Shown one piece after another: positions 28,968-37,736 of a DNA stretch of 43,596 nt. Source of the DNA: an uncultured Candidatus Saccharibacteria bacterium (GTDB lineage: Bacteria > Patescibacteriota > Saccharimonadia > Saccharimonadales > Saccharimonadaceae); assembly GCA_938042055.1 (NCBI GenBank), contig CALIRX010000019.1, forward strand, positions 1-43,596. The letters run 5' to 3'. A program made the position numbers and the translations under genes. The first letter of the stretch is position 1; every line of letters starts with the position of its first letter. The notes beneath the pieces were generated by a model that saw only the letters and a list, made by a program, of their open reading frames with translations, searched no databases and had not been told where the DNA came from.

Positions 28968-30485
28968 ATGACGCGCGAAGAGTTATTGTCAATTGCTGAA
29001 CAAAAATACGACGAAGTGCCAGTATTAGTTTTAGCAAGCGCAATCGATTACGCCACGGAAAAGCACGCTGGACAAAAGCGCAAAAGTGGCGAACCATACA
29101 TTAATCACCCATTGGCGGTGGCAGGAATTCTAATTGAATGGGGTATGGACATCGATACGGTCGTGGCGGGAGTTCTGCACGACACCGTTGAAGATACTGA
29201 CGCAACTTTAGACGATTTGGAGAGTTTGTTTGGGCGCGATGTGGCGTTTCTGGTGGATGGCGTAACTAAAGTTTCACAAGCTCGCGCTGGAATGCGAAAC
29301 CTGGATAGTTATTTGCCACACACGAAGGATAATTTGACCAAGTTGATGATTGCCGTGGGCGAAGATGTGCGCGTGATAATTATCAAGCTAGCCGACCGCC
29401 TACATAATATGCGAACACTACAATTTATGACGCCAGAAAAGCAGAAAAAAATTGCCAGAGAGACGATTGAAGTTTTTGCGCCGCTGGCCGACCGCTTAAA
29501 TATGGGGCGAGTTCGCGTTCAATTGGAGGAGCTAAGCTTTAGATATTTGATGCCGAAAGCTTTTCAAGAAACCAAAAATTTAATGGACAGTCGACTGAAA
29601 AAATCGCAACGAAAATTAGATCACGTTCGCCGCGAAGTTGAAGCGCGACTGAAGGCGGAAAAGCTAGTTTTTCAGATGGACGGGCGTGTTAAGAGCGTTT
29701 ATAGTCTGTTTAAGAAATTGGACAAAGTTGGTGATATTGATAAGATTTATGATTTGATTGCCCTGAGGATAATTGTCGACGATTTATCAACTGGATATTT
29801 GGTTCTGGGAATTTTACACGATATGTATCAGCCGATGTACGAGAGGATTAAAGATTACGTTGCCAATCCAAAACCAAATGGCTATCAAAGTCTTCACACA
29901 ACCGTACAAACGCCAAGTGGGCAAATTGTTGAATTCCAGATTCGAACCAAAGAAATGCACGAATACGCCGAGCGTGGTTTGGCCGCCAGCTTCCATTATA
30001 ATGAGCAAAAATTGACCGACGCCTATAAAAAGGGGAAAATCGGAACTATGCCAGCCGATTTGTCGTGGATTCGCGAACTTCAGGAGGCTGCTGCCTTAAT
30101 TAGCGAAGGAAAGCGATTCGACTCCAACAAATTCCGAATGAAGCTGTTTTCTGATAGGATTTTCGTGTACTCACCAAAGGGCGATATTTATGATTTGCCT
30201 CGCGGAGCGTTCCCTTTGGATTATGCCTACCGAATTCACTCCGACATCGCGGCGCGCGCAAGCGGATTTAAGATCAATGGCGTAATGAAGCCGTTCAATT
30301 ACAAATTGAGGCACGGCGACACGATTGAAGTCTTAACTAGTAAATCCGCTCACCCGAAACCAGATTGGCGAGACGTCATAATCACACCACACGCCAAAGA
30401 CAAATTGCGCTTACAATTGTCCCGCTCAAACGGCATCTTACAACAATTAACCGGCGGCGTTTCCTCGTTCTTCCGACACAAGTAA
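28968..30485 (+). CDS. Bifunctional (p)ppGpp synthetase/hydrolase, Rel/SpoT type, without ACT domain
   Basis: A 505-aa RelA/SpoT homologue controlling the stringent response. The HD hydrolase domain is intact (YINHPLAVAG near residue 44, HDTVEDT near 69, LADRLHNMRT near 142). The synthetase domain has RVKSVYSLFKKL, YDLIALRIIV and KPNGYQSLHTTV, and a TGS domain follows (IFVYSPKGDIYDLPRGA near 395). The protein stops about 50 residues after TGS, so the helical, zinc-finger and ACT regions of typical 700-aa Rel proteins are missing. Ribosome-dependent control may therefore be reduced; that is inference. It may sense host-derived nutrient supply. Confidence 0.93.
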   Translation: MTREELLSIAEQKYDEVPVLVLASAIDYATEKHAGQKRKSGEPYINHPLAVAGILIEWGMDIDTVVAGVLHDTVEDTDATLDDLESLFGRDVAFLVDGVTKVSQARAGMRNLDSYLPHTKDNLTKLMIAVGEDVRVIIIKLADRLHNMRTLQFMTPEKQKKIARETIEVFAPLADRLNMGRVRVQLEELSFRYLMPKAFQETKNLMDSRLKKSQRKLDHVRREVEARLKAEKLVFQMDGRVKSVYSLFKKLDKVGDIDKIYDLIALRIIVDDLSTGYLVLGILHDMYQPMYERIKDYVANPKPNGYQSLHTTVQTPSGQIVEFQIRTKEMHEYAERGLAASFHYNEQKLTDAYKKGKIGTMPADLSWIRELQEAAALISEGKRFDSNKFRMKLFSDRIFVYSPKGDIYDLPRGAFPLDYAYRIHSDIAARASGFKINGVMKPFNYKLRHGDTIEVLTSKSAHPKPDWRDVIITPHAKDKLRLQLSRSNGILQQLTGGVSSFFRHK

Positions 30486-30527
30486 CGCTCGCCAGTCTCC
30501 CAGTTTTAATCAATGATCAAACGTGAT

Positions 30528-31058
30528 TTATTTTTCGTTCCAACGAGTAATTGACTCGCGGATAATTTGCTTTGCCCTTTCTACGTCGCCAAATCCCTTG
30601 ACTACTGTTGAGCCAGGCTTCTTCAAATCCTTGTAGTGACTGAAGTGGTGTTCAATTTGTTTCAACAATTGTGAAGGTAGGTCTTCTAGTGAGTTGATTG
30701 CATTGCCCGTGTTTCGGTCGTCGGCTGGCACAACGATAACCTTGTCATCAACTTCATTGTCGTCAACAAATTCCAACACGCCGATAACTTTTGCTTCCAT
30801 AAAAATACCGGTTGTCAACGGTTCATCGGTGATAATTAGCGCGTCCAGTTCGTCGCCATCTTCGTCCAAAGTCTGTGGAATGAAACCGTAGTTTGTTGGC
30901 TTTGCAAAAATAGCTGGCTCAACACGGTCCAACTGCATCACTGCAAGCTCACGATTCCACTCAATTTTATGACTTGATCCCTGTGGAATCTCAACAACTA
31001 CATTTACGATGCCGCCTTCGACGTCACCAGGTGTTAAAATTTGATTAAAATCTGCCAT
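30528..31058 (-). CDS. ppa: Inorganic pyrophosphatase
   Basis: A 176-aa soluble family I pyrophosphatase that hydrolyses PPi and pulls biosynthetic reactions forward. VVVEIPQGSSHKIEWN near residues 20-36, YGFIPQTLDEDGDELDALIITDEP near 59-82 with the metal-binding Asp cluster, and VVPADDRN near 109 are the family motifs. It lies three bases after trxB with a GAGGAG ribosome-binding site, so it is the third gene of FKBP-trxB-ppa. It converges on rel. Confidence 0.95.
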   Translation of the reverse strand: MADFNQILTPGDVEGGIVNVVVEIPQGSSHKIEWNRELAVMQLDRVEPAIFAKPTNYGFIPQTLDEDGDELDALIITDEPLTTGIFMEAKVIGVLEFVDDNEVDDKVIVVPADDRNTGNAINSLEDLPSQLLKQIEHHFSHYKDLKKPGSTVVKGFGDVERAKQIIRESITRWNEK

Positions 31059-31061
31059 TTT

Positions 31062-31994
31062 TTACTCCTCTCTAGCTTTTCCTTGTAAATATTCACGAAT
31101 CTGCACCGCAGCTACTGCGCCTTCACCAACCGCCGAAGCGATTTGCATAGTTGCCCCCGAGCGTACATCGCCAGAAGCAAAAACGCCAGGAATATTAGTG
31201 TGCAGATGTTCGTCAGTAATGATGTGTCCGCCTAAATCCAACTCAACATCCGAGTTTGTCAGGAATTGCGTGTTCGGAATTAGCCCAATAAATACGAATA
31301 ATCCATCAGCGGTAAATTCTTTCTGCTCGCCGTTTTGGGTCGATTTAACGCCGTAAAACTTATCGTCCTTGACAATAATTTCATCAGTCGTTGCACCGAT
31401 GTGAACGGTAATTTTTCCATCATCGACATACTTCTGCAAATCTTTTTGCAAAATGTCACTGGCGCGCAATTTACTGCGAACCAACAGATCAATGTGACTA
31501 GCGTATCGCGTCAAAAATATCGCCTCTTGCACGGCAGAATTTCCACCGCCGACAACGATTAGATTTTTATCACGATAAAACGCACCGTCGCAAGTCGCAC
31601 AGTAATGCACGCCTCGACCATATAATTCATCTTCGCCCGGAACACCTAATTTGCGGTAATTCGAGCCAGTCGCTAGCAAAACTGACTTCGCGCGGACAGA
31701 TTGACCGTCAATTGTCAGCTCCAACTCGCCATCAACTTGCTTCAATTCCGTCACGTCGCCATATTCAATCTTCGCACCAAATCGCTCCGCCTGTTGCTGC
31801 AATTCAGATGCCAATTTCATTCCCGTAACGCCCTCGGCAAATCCAGGATAATTGTCAATTTGATCAGTAATCGCCGCCATTCCGCCGACTACGCCACGCT
31901 CATATAACGTCGTGTCGACATCTTCGCGCGACAAGTAAATTGCCGCCGTTAACGCGCTTGGACCAGCGCCAACAATAATAACATCTTTAGACAT
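31062..31994 (-). CDS. trxB: Thioredoxin reductase
   Basis: A 310-aa FAD/NADPH flavoenzyme that reduces thioredoxin. The FAD motif is VIVGAGPSALTAAIYLSRE (residues 6-24), the redox pair is in GVHYCATCDG near 131-140, the NADPH loop is VVGGGNSAVQEAIFL near 152-166, and the C-terminal FAD motif is PGVFASGDVR near 273-282. Length is typical. It overlaps the FKBP gene by eight bases and is followed three bases later by ppa, forming a small redox/folding/energy operon. Confidence 0.95.
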   Translation of the reverse strand: MSKDVIIVGAGPSALTAAIYLSREDVDTTLYERGVVGGMAAITDQIDNYPGFAEGVTGMKLASELQQQAERFGAKIEYGDVTELKQVDGELELTIDGQSVRAKSVLLATGSNYRKLGVPGEDELYGRGVHYCATCDGAFYRDKNLIVVGGGNSAVQEAIFLTRYASHIDLLVRSKLRASDILQKDLQKYVDDGKITVHIGATTDEIIVKDDKFYGVKSTQNGEQKEFTADGLFVFIGLIPNTQFLTNSDVELDLGGHIITDEHLHTNIPGVFASGDVRSGATMQIASAVGEGAVAAVQIREYLQGKAREE

Positions 31995-32664
31995 TGAAAC
32001 CTCGCGATCGATAATATTGCTTCATCACTTCTGGCATTTCTGGCTCTGGAATATCGGCTGGCTTTTCAATAGCCATCACCACGAACTTAAGTGGAGAATT
32101 TGCAGGAATTTTATCGCCCTGAGCTTTGTCGCCATAAGCCTTGTTGGCTGGAATTGTTAATTCACGCACGCCGCCAATTTTCATACCAATCAAACCCTCT
32201 TTCCAACCCTGAATGACTGCAGTATTTGCCGGGCCATCCATATTGAGCGGAGCTTTCAATTTGCCGTCAGCGATTGATTGATCGAAAATCTCACCCTTAG
32301 CGTTCCAACCAATGTAATAAACAGCCAATTTAGTATCGTCCTTAACCTCGGCTCCTTCGCCCTCAACCAAATCTTCCTTAACAAGCTCTTTCACGTCACC
32401 GGCTTCAAACACACCAACTCGTGAGCTAAACTCAGAAAACTTGCCGTAATATTTTTGACTCAATTCATTAGCCTGAGCTTCTACTTTCTTTTTTCGCTCG
32501 TCAGTAGCCTTGGTGTATTCATCCTGAGCTTTCTTAAGCGCGGCTTGGTCCTTGGCTTCATTTCCAGGCGCTACCATCATAGCGACAAATCCGCCAACGG
32601 TCCCCAAAAACATCATGCCGGCAATAACCCAAATACCTATTCTCTGGCCTTTTGTAGTTGCCAT
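31987..32664 (-). CDS. Membrane-anchored FKBP-type peptidyl-prolyl isomerase
   Basis: A 225-aa protein. Residues 10-31 form a membrane helix (IGIWVIAGMMFLGTVGGFVA), residues 35-75 are a charged coiled-coil linker, and residues about 105-205 form an FKBP domain: VYYIGWNAKGEIFDQS, VIQGWKEGLIGMKIGGVRELTIPANKAYG and PLKFVVMAIE, with a short C-terminal tail. It probably assists folding of exported or surface proteins outside the membrane. First gene of FKBP-trxB-ppa. A GGAGGA ribosome-binding site and an upstream TATAAT show a normal leader. Confidence 0.9.
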   Translation of the reverse strand: MATTKGQRIGIWVIAGMMFLGTVGGFVAMMVAPGNEAKDQAALKKAQDEYTKATDERKKKVEAQANELSQKYYGKFSEFSSRVGVFEAGDVKELVKEDLVEGEGAEVKDDTKLAVYYIGWNAKGEIFDQSIADGKLKAPLNMDGPANTAVIQGWKEGLIGMKIGGVRELTIPANKAYGDKAQGDKIPANSPLKFVVMAIEKPADIPEPEMPEVMKQYYRSRGFNV

Positions 32665-32722
32665 ATTCCTCCTTTATTTACCTTTCAATTATAGCAATTT
32701 TTATCAAGCGCAACAAATCACA

Positions 32723-35236
32723 TTAAACCTGAGCGGCGTCAAATTCTTCCGCAGCCATAGCGGCAATCTCCTCAATAATCGGCGCAGTGTCTCTGTCTTC
32801 CAGCGTCCGCTCGGCGCTCGTAAACTTTACATTCAAAGTTACAGTTTTTGTCGAATCGTCATTTTTTGGCTGATATATCGCAATCGGCGTTATGTCAATT
32901 TGTAGCTCACCGTGTTTTCTCGCAACTTCTTCAGCGCAAGCATAAACCTTCGCATAGTCAACATTCGAATCCATTTTCAATGAAATGTCTCTGGCGGTCG
33001 ATGGGAATCGACTTAACGGCTGGTAATTATAGTCCTGATTTTTACTCAGATTTTCCTGCAATTTTTCAATATCAATAGAAAACGCTGCCGTGTAATCTGG
33101 CAATTTGAAGTTGCGGCGGGCAGACTGAACCAGCTCGCCAACAATCCCCAAATTGTCACCGTTCTTCGCCACAATCCAAGCGCTGCGTTTCGCATCAAAC
33201 GGCGCTGGAACGTCGCCGTCAGATTCCGCAATCTTTACAAAATCAACCTCAACACTCAAATCCTTCATCAGCCTTTCAGCAATTTTCCTCACCTTGTAAA
33301 ACGGCGAGCCAGCTTGAGGTTTTTTATTCGCATAAACTCCGTCAATGAAAGTCTTTTCAATTGGCAAATTCTCATCGTTAAACCCTAATTTCTTATCGTG
33401 AATTTTGCCAATTTCAAACAACATAAATTCATCATGTCCAGATTTTATATTGGCATGAACTTTATCCAGCAAACTAGGCAAAATGCTAATTCGGTAATAT
33501 TGCAAGTCTGGACTAAGCGCATTACTCAAGCGATACGCACGACTCGGGTCTTGGTCGGAATTTTTCAAAACGCGCTCATGAACAAAGCTATACGTCAAAA
33601 CTTCGTTCGCTCCAGCTCGCGACAAACTTTGACGAATTCTCTGTTTCAATTCACGACGCTCATTCTTCAAAGCAGGCTTGATGCTTCGCTCTGGCAAATG
33701 ACGCGGCAATCTATCAAAGCCGTATAATCGCCCAACTTCCTCAACAATATCCTCAGGAAGCTCAATATCTGTTCGCCAAAATGGACTGTAAACCATCACG
33801 CCAGCTTCGCCATATTTATTACCATCGTCAACGATAAATTCAACATTCTTTAGTAGTGCCTCCATCTCATCCTCGGCAAAGTCAACACCCAGACGTTCTT
33901 CGACAAACCTTTTAGGAATCAACAATCCACCGTGCCAGCGCTTGCCATCGACCAACACTTGTCGCAATGAAGAATGATTCTTAAATAGCATAGGACTAGC
34001 TTGCTCACCACCAACCATACCAATTAACCATTTTAAGACAGGGGCAATTTGTGTTGGCGATTGCCCCTTATTAAACCTAGTCAGGGCGTCGGTGAAAATT
34101 CCGTGACGCATAGCCGTGCGACGTAGCGCGTACATATCAAAATTGGCACATTCAAGGACAATATTCTTCGTTTCAGCCGAAACTTCAGTGTCAGCGCCGC
34201 CCATAATTCCAGCTAACCCAATCACACCTTCGCCATCAGCGATCACAATATCGTCAGCCGTCAATTCATATTCCTTGCCATTAAGCAAACCGACCTTTTC
34301 GCCATCGCGCGCCATTCGCACGCCAAGTTTATGTCCGCGCAACTTGTCGTAATCATAAGCGTGAGTCGGCTGTGCCGTCATAAACATCACGTAGTTTGTC
34401 GCGTCAACGATGTTATTGATAGGTTTGCCGCCCATCGCCACTAATTGACATTGCAACCACAACGGACTTGAATGGATATCTACATTTTTTATAGCAATCA
34501 CAGAGAATGCGGGCGCAAGCTCATTAGCTTCATTAAACACTTCAAGCTCTAAGCCATCGCTATTTGCGAATTCTTGAATAGCATTATACCAGTCAGGACT
34601 ATTAAACTGCTGATGAAAAATCCCAGCAATTTCACGCGCCACACCGAGTTGCCCAAAACAATCCGGTCTGTGTGTAAACATCTTATTTTCAATTTCCAGA
34701 ACGTAATCATCCAGCCCAAACACTTCCGCAAAACTTGCGCCAGCCTGAAGCGTAACGCCCGCCGGAATATCACGCTCATTAATCTCGATAATTCCCTCGT
34801 GATCCGTACCAATCGCCAGCTCGTCAGCCGCCGCCAGCATACCCTGACTTAAGATTCCGCGTAGCGGTCGCGCATCCAGTACGAACGGCTCAGCGTCATC
34901 AAAACTTGCTGGGACGGTGCTTTTTGGCGGCAACCAAATTGCCCACATATCAGCATGAACATTCGGCGCACCGCAAACCACTTGCACGTAACCATTGTCA
35001 TCCCTTGGAACGTCCGCTACACCGCCATCGTCAATTTTAGTCACGCTCAAACGATCCGCATTCGGATGCTTTTCGCACTCAACAACCCGCACAATGCGCG
35101 CGCCACCATATTTGGCCTTCAGGTCAATCACTTCCTCGACACCACCAAGCTGCTGATTGACACGCGACACCAACTCATCAACTGGCGGCAACTCAAAATT
35201 AATCAATTGTTTTATAAGATTTAAGCTAACTTTCAT
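32723..35236 (-). CDS. pheT: Phenylalanine-tRNA ligase beta subunit
   Basis: An 837-aa PheT. The start MKVSLNLIKQLINF is normal, the tRNA-binding EMAP-like domain covers about residues 40-155 (VVECEKHPNADRLSVTKID), B3/B4 editing region follows, then B5 and a catalytic-like core (DIVEEVGRLYGFDRLPRHLPE near 495), and the C-terminal anticodon-binding FDX-ACB domain (SRFPSTARDISLKMD near 745). The ATG at 35236 is chosen because it lies nine bases after TATAAT (35251-35246); an in-frame start ten codons earlier would precede that box. pheS is not in this window, so the usual pheST operon is split or pheS lies elsewhere. Confidence 0.95.
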   Translation of the reverse strand: MKVSLNLIKQLINFELPPVDELVSRVNQQLGGVEEVIDLKAKYGGARIVRVVECEKHPNADRLSVTKIDDGGVADVPRDDNGYVQVVCGAPNVHADMWAIWLPPKSTVPASFDDAEPFVLDARPLRGILSQGMLAAADELAIGTDHEGIIEINERDIPAGVTLQAGASFAEVFGLDDYVLEIENKMFTHRPDCFGQLGVAREIAGIFHQQFNSPDWYNAIQEFANSDGLELEVFNEANELAPAFSVIAIKNVDIHSSPLWLQCQLVAMGGKPINNIVDATNYVMFMTAQPTHAYDYDKLRGHKLGVRMARDGEKVGLLNGKEYELTADDIVIADGEGVIGLAGIMGGADTEVSAETKNIVLECANFDMYALRRTAMRHGIFTDALTRFNKGQSPTQIAPVLKWLIGMVGGEQASPMLFKNHSSLRQVLVDGKRWHGGLLIPKRFVEERLGVDFAEDEMEALLKNVEFIVDDGNKYGEAGVMVYSPFWRTDIELPEDIVEEVGRLYGFDRLPRHLPERSIKPALKNERRELKQRIRQSLSRAGANEVLTYSFVHERVLKNSDQDPSRAYRLSNALSPDLQYYRISILPSLLDKVHANIKSGHDEFMLFEIGKIHDKKLGFNDENLPIEKTFIDGVYANKKPQAGSPFYKVRKIAERLMKDLSVEVDFVKIAESDGDVPAPFDAKRSAWIVAKNGDNLGIVGELVQSARRNFKLPDYTAAFSIDIEKLQENLSKNQDYNYQPLSRFPSTARDISLKMDSNVDYAKVYACAEEVARKHGELQIDITPIAIYQPKNDDSTKTVTLNVKFTSAERTLEDRDTAPIIEEIAAMAAEEFDAAQV

Positions 35237-35305
35237 ACTAACATAATTATACCATCTTACCAGCAAGTAATCGACCTTAGAAAACTACAAATAACCACGG
35301 CAAAA

Positions 35306-35319
35306 TTGCCCTAGGGCAA
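35306..35319. repeat. Perfect 14-bp palindrome between divergent promoters
   Basis: TTGCCCTAGGGCAA is a perfect palindrome midway between the pheT promoter and the promoter of the 35409 gene. It could be an operator. Two further inverted repeats follow: TCCTTGAG/CTCAAGGA (35330-35337/35350-35357) and CCTCT/AGAGG (35362-35366/35377-35381). Because the 35409 gene appears leaderless, these lie upstream of its transcript rather than in it. Confidence 0.5.
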
Positions 35320-35396
35320 AGTACAGCCATCCTTGAGCGGGAGATAATCCTCAAGGACGCCCCTCTTCGCACTCGGAGAGGAATCATTCCCTGAAT

Positions 35397-35402
35397 TATA
35401 AT
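35397..35402 (+). promoter_or_regulatory. -10 box, leaderless start of the 91-aa gene
   Basis: TATAAT followed by six bases (ATAGCT) and the ATG at 35409. Confidence 0.65.
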
Positions 35403-35408
35403 ATAGCT

Positions 35409-35684
35409 ATGAACTACGATAGATATCTAGAATTACAGACTCGCCTAGAATGGTTTTATGATTTTCATCCAGAGTTTTTTAATGATATTTCACCCGAACA
35501 GAAGAAACTACTGCAGGATACATTCCTATACGACGCACCCGACGAACACTATCCGGAGTCATTGCGGGATTTTTATGATAAGAATATTGACAACCAGCCA
35601 ACACTTCAGAATAATATGCTCTTAGCGGTAGATACTTTATATGAAGCGGCGGGAGCTGGAAGCTTGTTTGATTATGATAAATAA
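35409..35684 (+). CDS. Hypothetical 91-aa acidic protein
   Basis: Not recognised. The protein is strongly acidic and rich in Tyr, Phe and Asp, predicted mostly helical, with no membrane segment. The consensus leaderless promoter (TATAAT, six bases, ATG) argues that it is a real gene. It opens the accessory-looking tract and is followed by a degraded copy of the start of the M16-like gene. Small acidic proteins of this kind occur as antitoxins, immunity proteins or phage inhibitors, but nothing here decides between them. Confidence 0.6.
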   Translation: MNYDRYLELQTRLEWFYDFHPEFFNDISPEQKKLLQDTFLYDAPDEHYPESLRDFYDKNIDNQPTLQNNMLLAVDTLYEAAGAGSLFDYDK

Positions 35685-35745
35685 AGCCTCTCTTCGCATA
35701 AACACACCACCAAGCTTATAAGATATAGTTTAACTTCCATGCTGA

Positions 35746-35844
35746 TATAATAAACTCATGATTCACAACTTGCATTCAGCATATTCTTTACCAGTAGACC
35801 ACGATACACGTCATAAAACTGTCCACTTCTCATATTTAAACTGA
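35746..35844 (+). pseudogene. Truncated duplicate of the promoter and first codons of the M16-like gene
   Basis: TATAAT (35746-35751), six bases, then ATG at 35758 opens a 28-codon frame ending at TGA (35842-35844). Its first 19 residues (MIHNLHSAYSLPVDHDTRH) match the start of the gene at 36343 (MIHKLYSAYDLPADHDTCH) at 13 or more positions, and the DNA from the -10 box onward is also similar. After residue 19 the similarity stops and the frame ends. This is a duplicated, decayed gene start, with the first histidine of the HxxEH motif kept and the rest lost. Confidence 0.75.
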
Positions 35845-35863
35845 TACAATTAATTACTGAAAT

Positions 35864-36247
35864 ATGGAAAATAGCATCGGCATCACAATACCAGATTTTA
35901 TCACTCAAGCTTTTCCTTTACTTAATGAAGCGACATATGTTCGTGAATTTGCTTCTTTCATCACGCTATATCCAGATGCAGTCTATTATCTATTTCAAAC
36001 AACAGCTGGCCAGTCGCTCATACTTGTAGCAATTGACTATCCCGACCCAACAGACGAGAGCCAACAAGTAAAGAAAATATCTGGCGGTTTTGAGTTTGAA
36101 TTCACATATCTTATCAAGCCGTATGCCAATGACCAACACCTCAGAATCTGTCCAAATGATGAAGTAGAAGAACTATTTTTCGTCTCAGACCCAAATGGTC
36201 GTTGTCACTATTATCTGGCAGCAGTCAAACAAAAGCGGAGTTGGTAG
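35864..36247 (+). CDS. Hypothetical 127-aa protein
   Basis: Not recognised. It appears soluble, with an alpha-helical start (residues 8-30) and an alternating beta-rich remainder (SLILVAIDYP, GGFEFEFTYLIKPYA, HYYLAAVKQ). No catalytic motif stands out. TACAAT (35845-35850) lies 13 bases before the ATG, giving a leader of only a few bases. It sits between the decayed copy and the intact M16-like gene, so it may have been inserted into, or have replaced, the body of the duplicated gene. Confidence 0.55.
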   Translation: MENSIGITIPDFITQAFPLLNEATYVREFASFITLYPDAVYYLFQTTAGQSLILVAIDYPDPTDESQQVKKISGGFEFEFTYLIKPYANDQHLRICPNDEVEELFFVSDPNGRCHYYLAAVKQKRSW

Positions 36248-36330
36248 GTTTATGTTGGCTGAGCACTTCTAAGTTCGAGAAGACCCCGTCCTGATAGCAT
36301 AAAGCTGCCTAGGTGGGGGTACCACTTTGT

Positions 36331-36336
36331 TATAAT
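36331..36336 (+). promoter_or_regulatory. -10 box, leaderless M16-like gene start
   Basis: TATAAT followed by AAACCT and the ATG at 36343. The decayed copy at 35746 keeps the same box and spacing (TATAAT, AAACTC, ATG). Confidence 0.7.
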
Positions 36337-36342
36337 AAACCT

Positions 36343-37242
36343 ATGATCCACAAGCTATACTCTGCCTACGATTTGCCAGCAGACCACGACACGTGCCACT
36401 TGTTTGAACATCTGATTATTAGGCGGTTCTTAAAGGAAACGGAAAAAGTTGACGACAACCGAGCTTTTACTGGAGAGTTAGATGGCACGACTAGCGAATC
36501 AAGCGTATTTTTTACGTCCGCGCTATTCACAAGCGAGTCTAATACATTATTTGAAAAAACCATCAACGATATTACGCCTTTTGAGGTGTCTCTTATTCAA
36601 CAGTCCATCTCACACATAGAAGCCGAGATGCAATCCAACATTGATATAGCAGACATAACGCTACTACAAGAACAGCTCGCTCTTTGTCAAAAATATTTTA
36701 TCGATAGTCAAAAAACCACTCCCAGCAATTCACACCCAAAATCTAAGATTTCTCCTCTTAAAATCAGCCATAGTCCGAAGGATTTTACAGACGTTAAGAT
36801 TGATATAGAAATTGCCGATGCCAGCGATGAATTGACTGCCACATTTTTCTGCACATACCCAATACTTTTAGATCTAGTGCGCGACATTTGTTTCGATAAA
36901 ATCTCATCCTACCCGTCCAGCCCCGGACAGTTTATAGCGTACTATGACGGCAATTACACCAGCCAAACCTACACCGTAAAAAATACAGACCTTGCTCGAC
37001 TGAGCTCAAGTGAAACTATACAGACATATTTACAAAGCTTTAACATATCCTCGCACGCAACCGACCTAAGAAACCTTGCCGAAGCTTTCACGTCTGACCC
37101 ATTTTATATTTCAGTGCCCATATATTTTTATCAACAAACCGCCACGCCACTATCCAGAAATGACCTAGCGAAAACTATAAACGTCGCAAATATGAACGCA
37201 ATCCTAAAACAAGTAAAGGCGACGATAATTCTGGATTATTAG
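36343..37242 (+). CDS. M16-like (insulinase/pitrilysin family) zinc protease homologue, divergent
   Basis: A 299-aa protein. H19-L-F-E22-H23 fits the inverted zinc motif HxxEH of M16 peptidases, in the usual N-terminal position. Glu93 or Glu95 (HIEAEM), about 76 residues on, fits the third zinc ligand, and NRAFTGELDGTTSES (residues 39-53) resembles the N-A-x-T-x4-T segment of the family. M16 halves are about 220-450 aa, so this would be a single, short half. The rest is strongly diverged and I place moderate trust in the call. No signal peptide is visible. It could act on peptides taken up by the cell or be inactive. Leaderless start. Confidence 0.5.
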   Translation: MIHKLYSAYDLPADHDTCHLFEHLIIRRFLKETEKVDDNRAFTGELDGTTSESSVFFTSALFTSESNTLFEKTINDITPFEVSLIQQSISHIEAEMQSNIDIADITLLQEQLALCQKYFIDSQKTTPSNSHPKSKISPLKISHSPKDFTDVKIDIEIADASDELTATFFCTYPILLDLVRDICFDKISSYPSSPGQFIAYYDGNYTSQTYTVKNTDLARLSSSETIQTYLQSFNISSHATDLRNLAEAFTSDPFYISVPIYFYQQTATPLSRNDLAKTINVANMNAILKQVKATIILDY

Positions 37243-37309
37243 CTCTAGCCGATTTTCTAGCAGAGAAAAGATTCTGAAGAGGAAATATTAACGCCGCCAA
37301 TATGCAAGC

Positions 37310-37651
37310 TTACTGACAAACCTTAAACTCAATACCAATCACTCCATAAATCTTTTGGTCTTCGATAGAATAAAATTCAGAAATTTGATTTTCCAACCAT
37401 TCAACATTATCACCGCCGAACTTTCGCGGATTATTGTGAGAAAATAAGTCACGAAATGTCGCACATCTCAGCAAACCAACAACCTCAGCGGTAACAGTTT
37501 GCTCGGAATTATCTCTATTTGTAAAAATAATCCGATCCCCGATCTGGATTTTCTGTCGTTTGGCGTCATATAGTCGCGACTCGATAGTCTTATTGCCAGA
37601 AATAATAGCGTTAAACGGCTCGGTCGCCAATTTTAATTGGTGTGTGGTCAT
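37310..37651 (-). CDS. ASCH domain protein
   Basis: A 113-aa ASCH (PUA-like fold) protein; members bind RNA or nucleotides and some hydrolyse modified nucleosides. The G-x-K-x-x-E-x-R signature is ISGNKTIESRL (residues about 16-26), followed by QIGDRIIF and VTAEVVGLLRCATFRDLF, then a C-terminal YSIEDQKIYGVIGIEF strand pair, a good family match. The ATG at 37651 is preferred because the family signature sits close behind it and an AAGAAAGG site precedes it, though at wide spacing; an in-frame start 18 codons earlier is possible. It diverges from the CYTH gene. Confidence 0.8.
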   Translation of the reverse strand: MTTHQLKLATEPFNAIISGNKTIESRLYDAKRQKIQIGDRIIFTNRDNSEQTVTAEVVGLLRCATFRDLFSHNNPRKFGGDNVEWLENQISEFYSIEDQKIYGVIGIEFKVCQ

Positions 37652-37736
37652 AAAATTATTTGCCTTTCTTGCTATAATTAAACCATCATATAAATAAATA
37701 TTCAAATATCTACACTTCCATAAGAAAGGCTATCAA

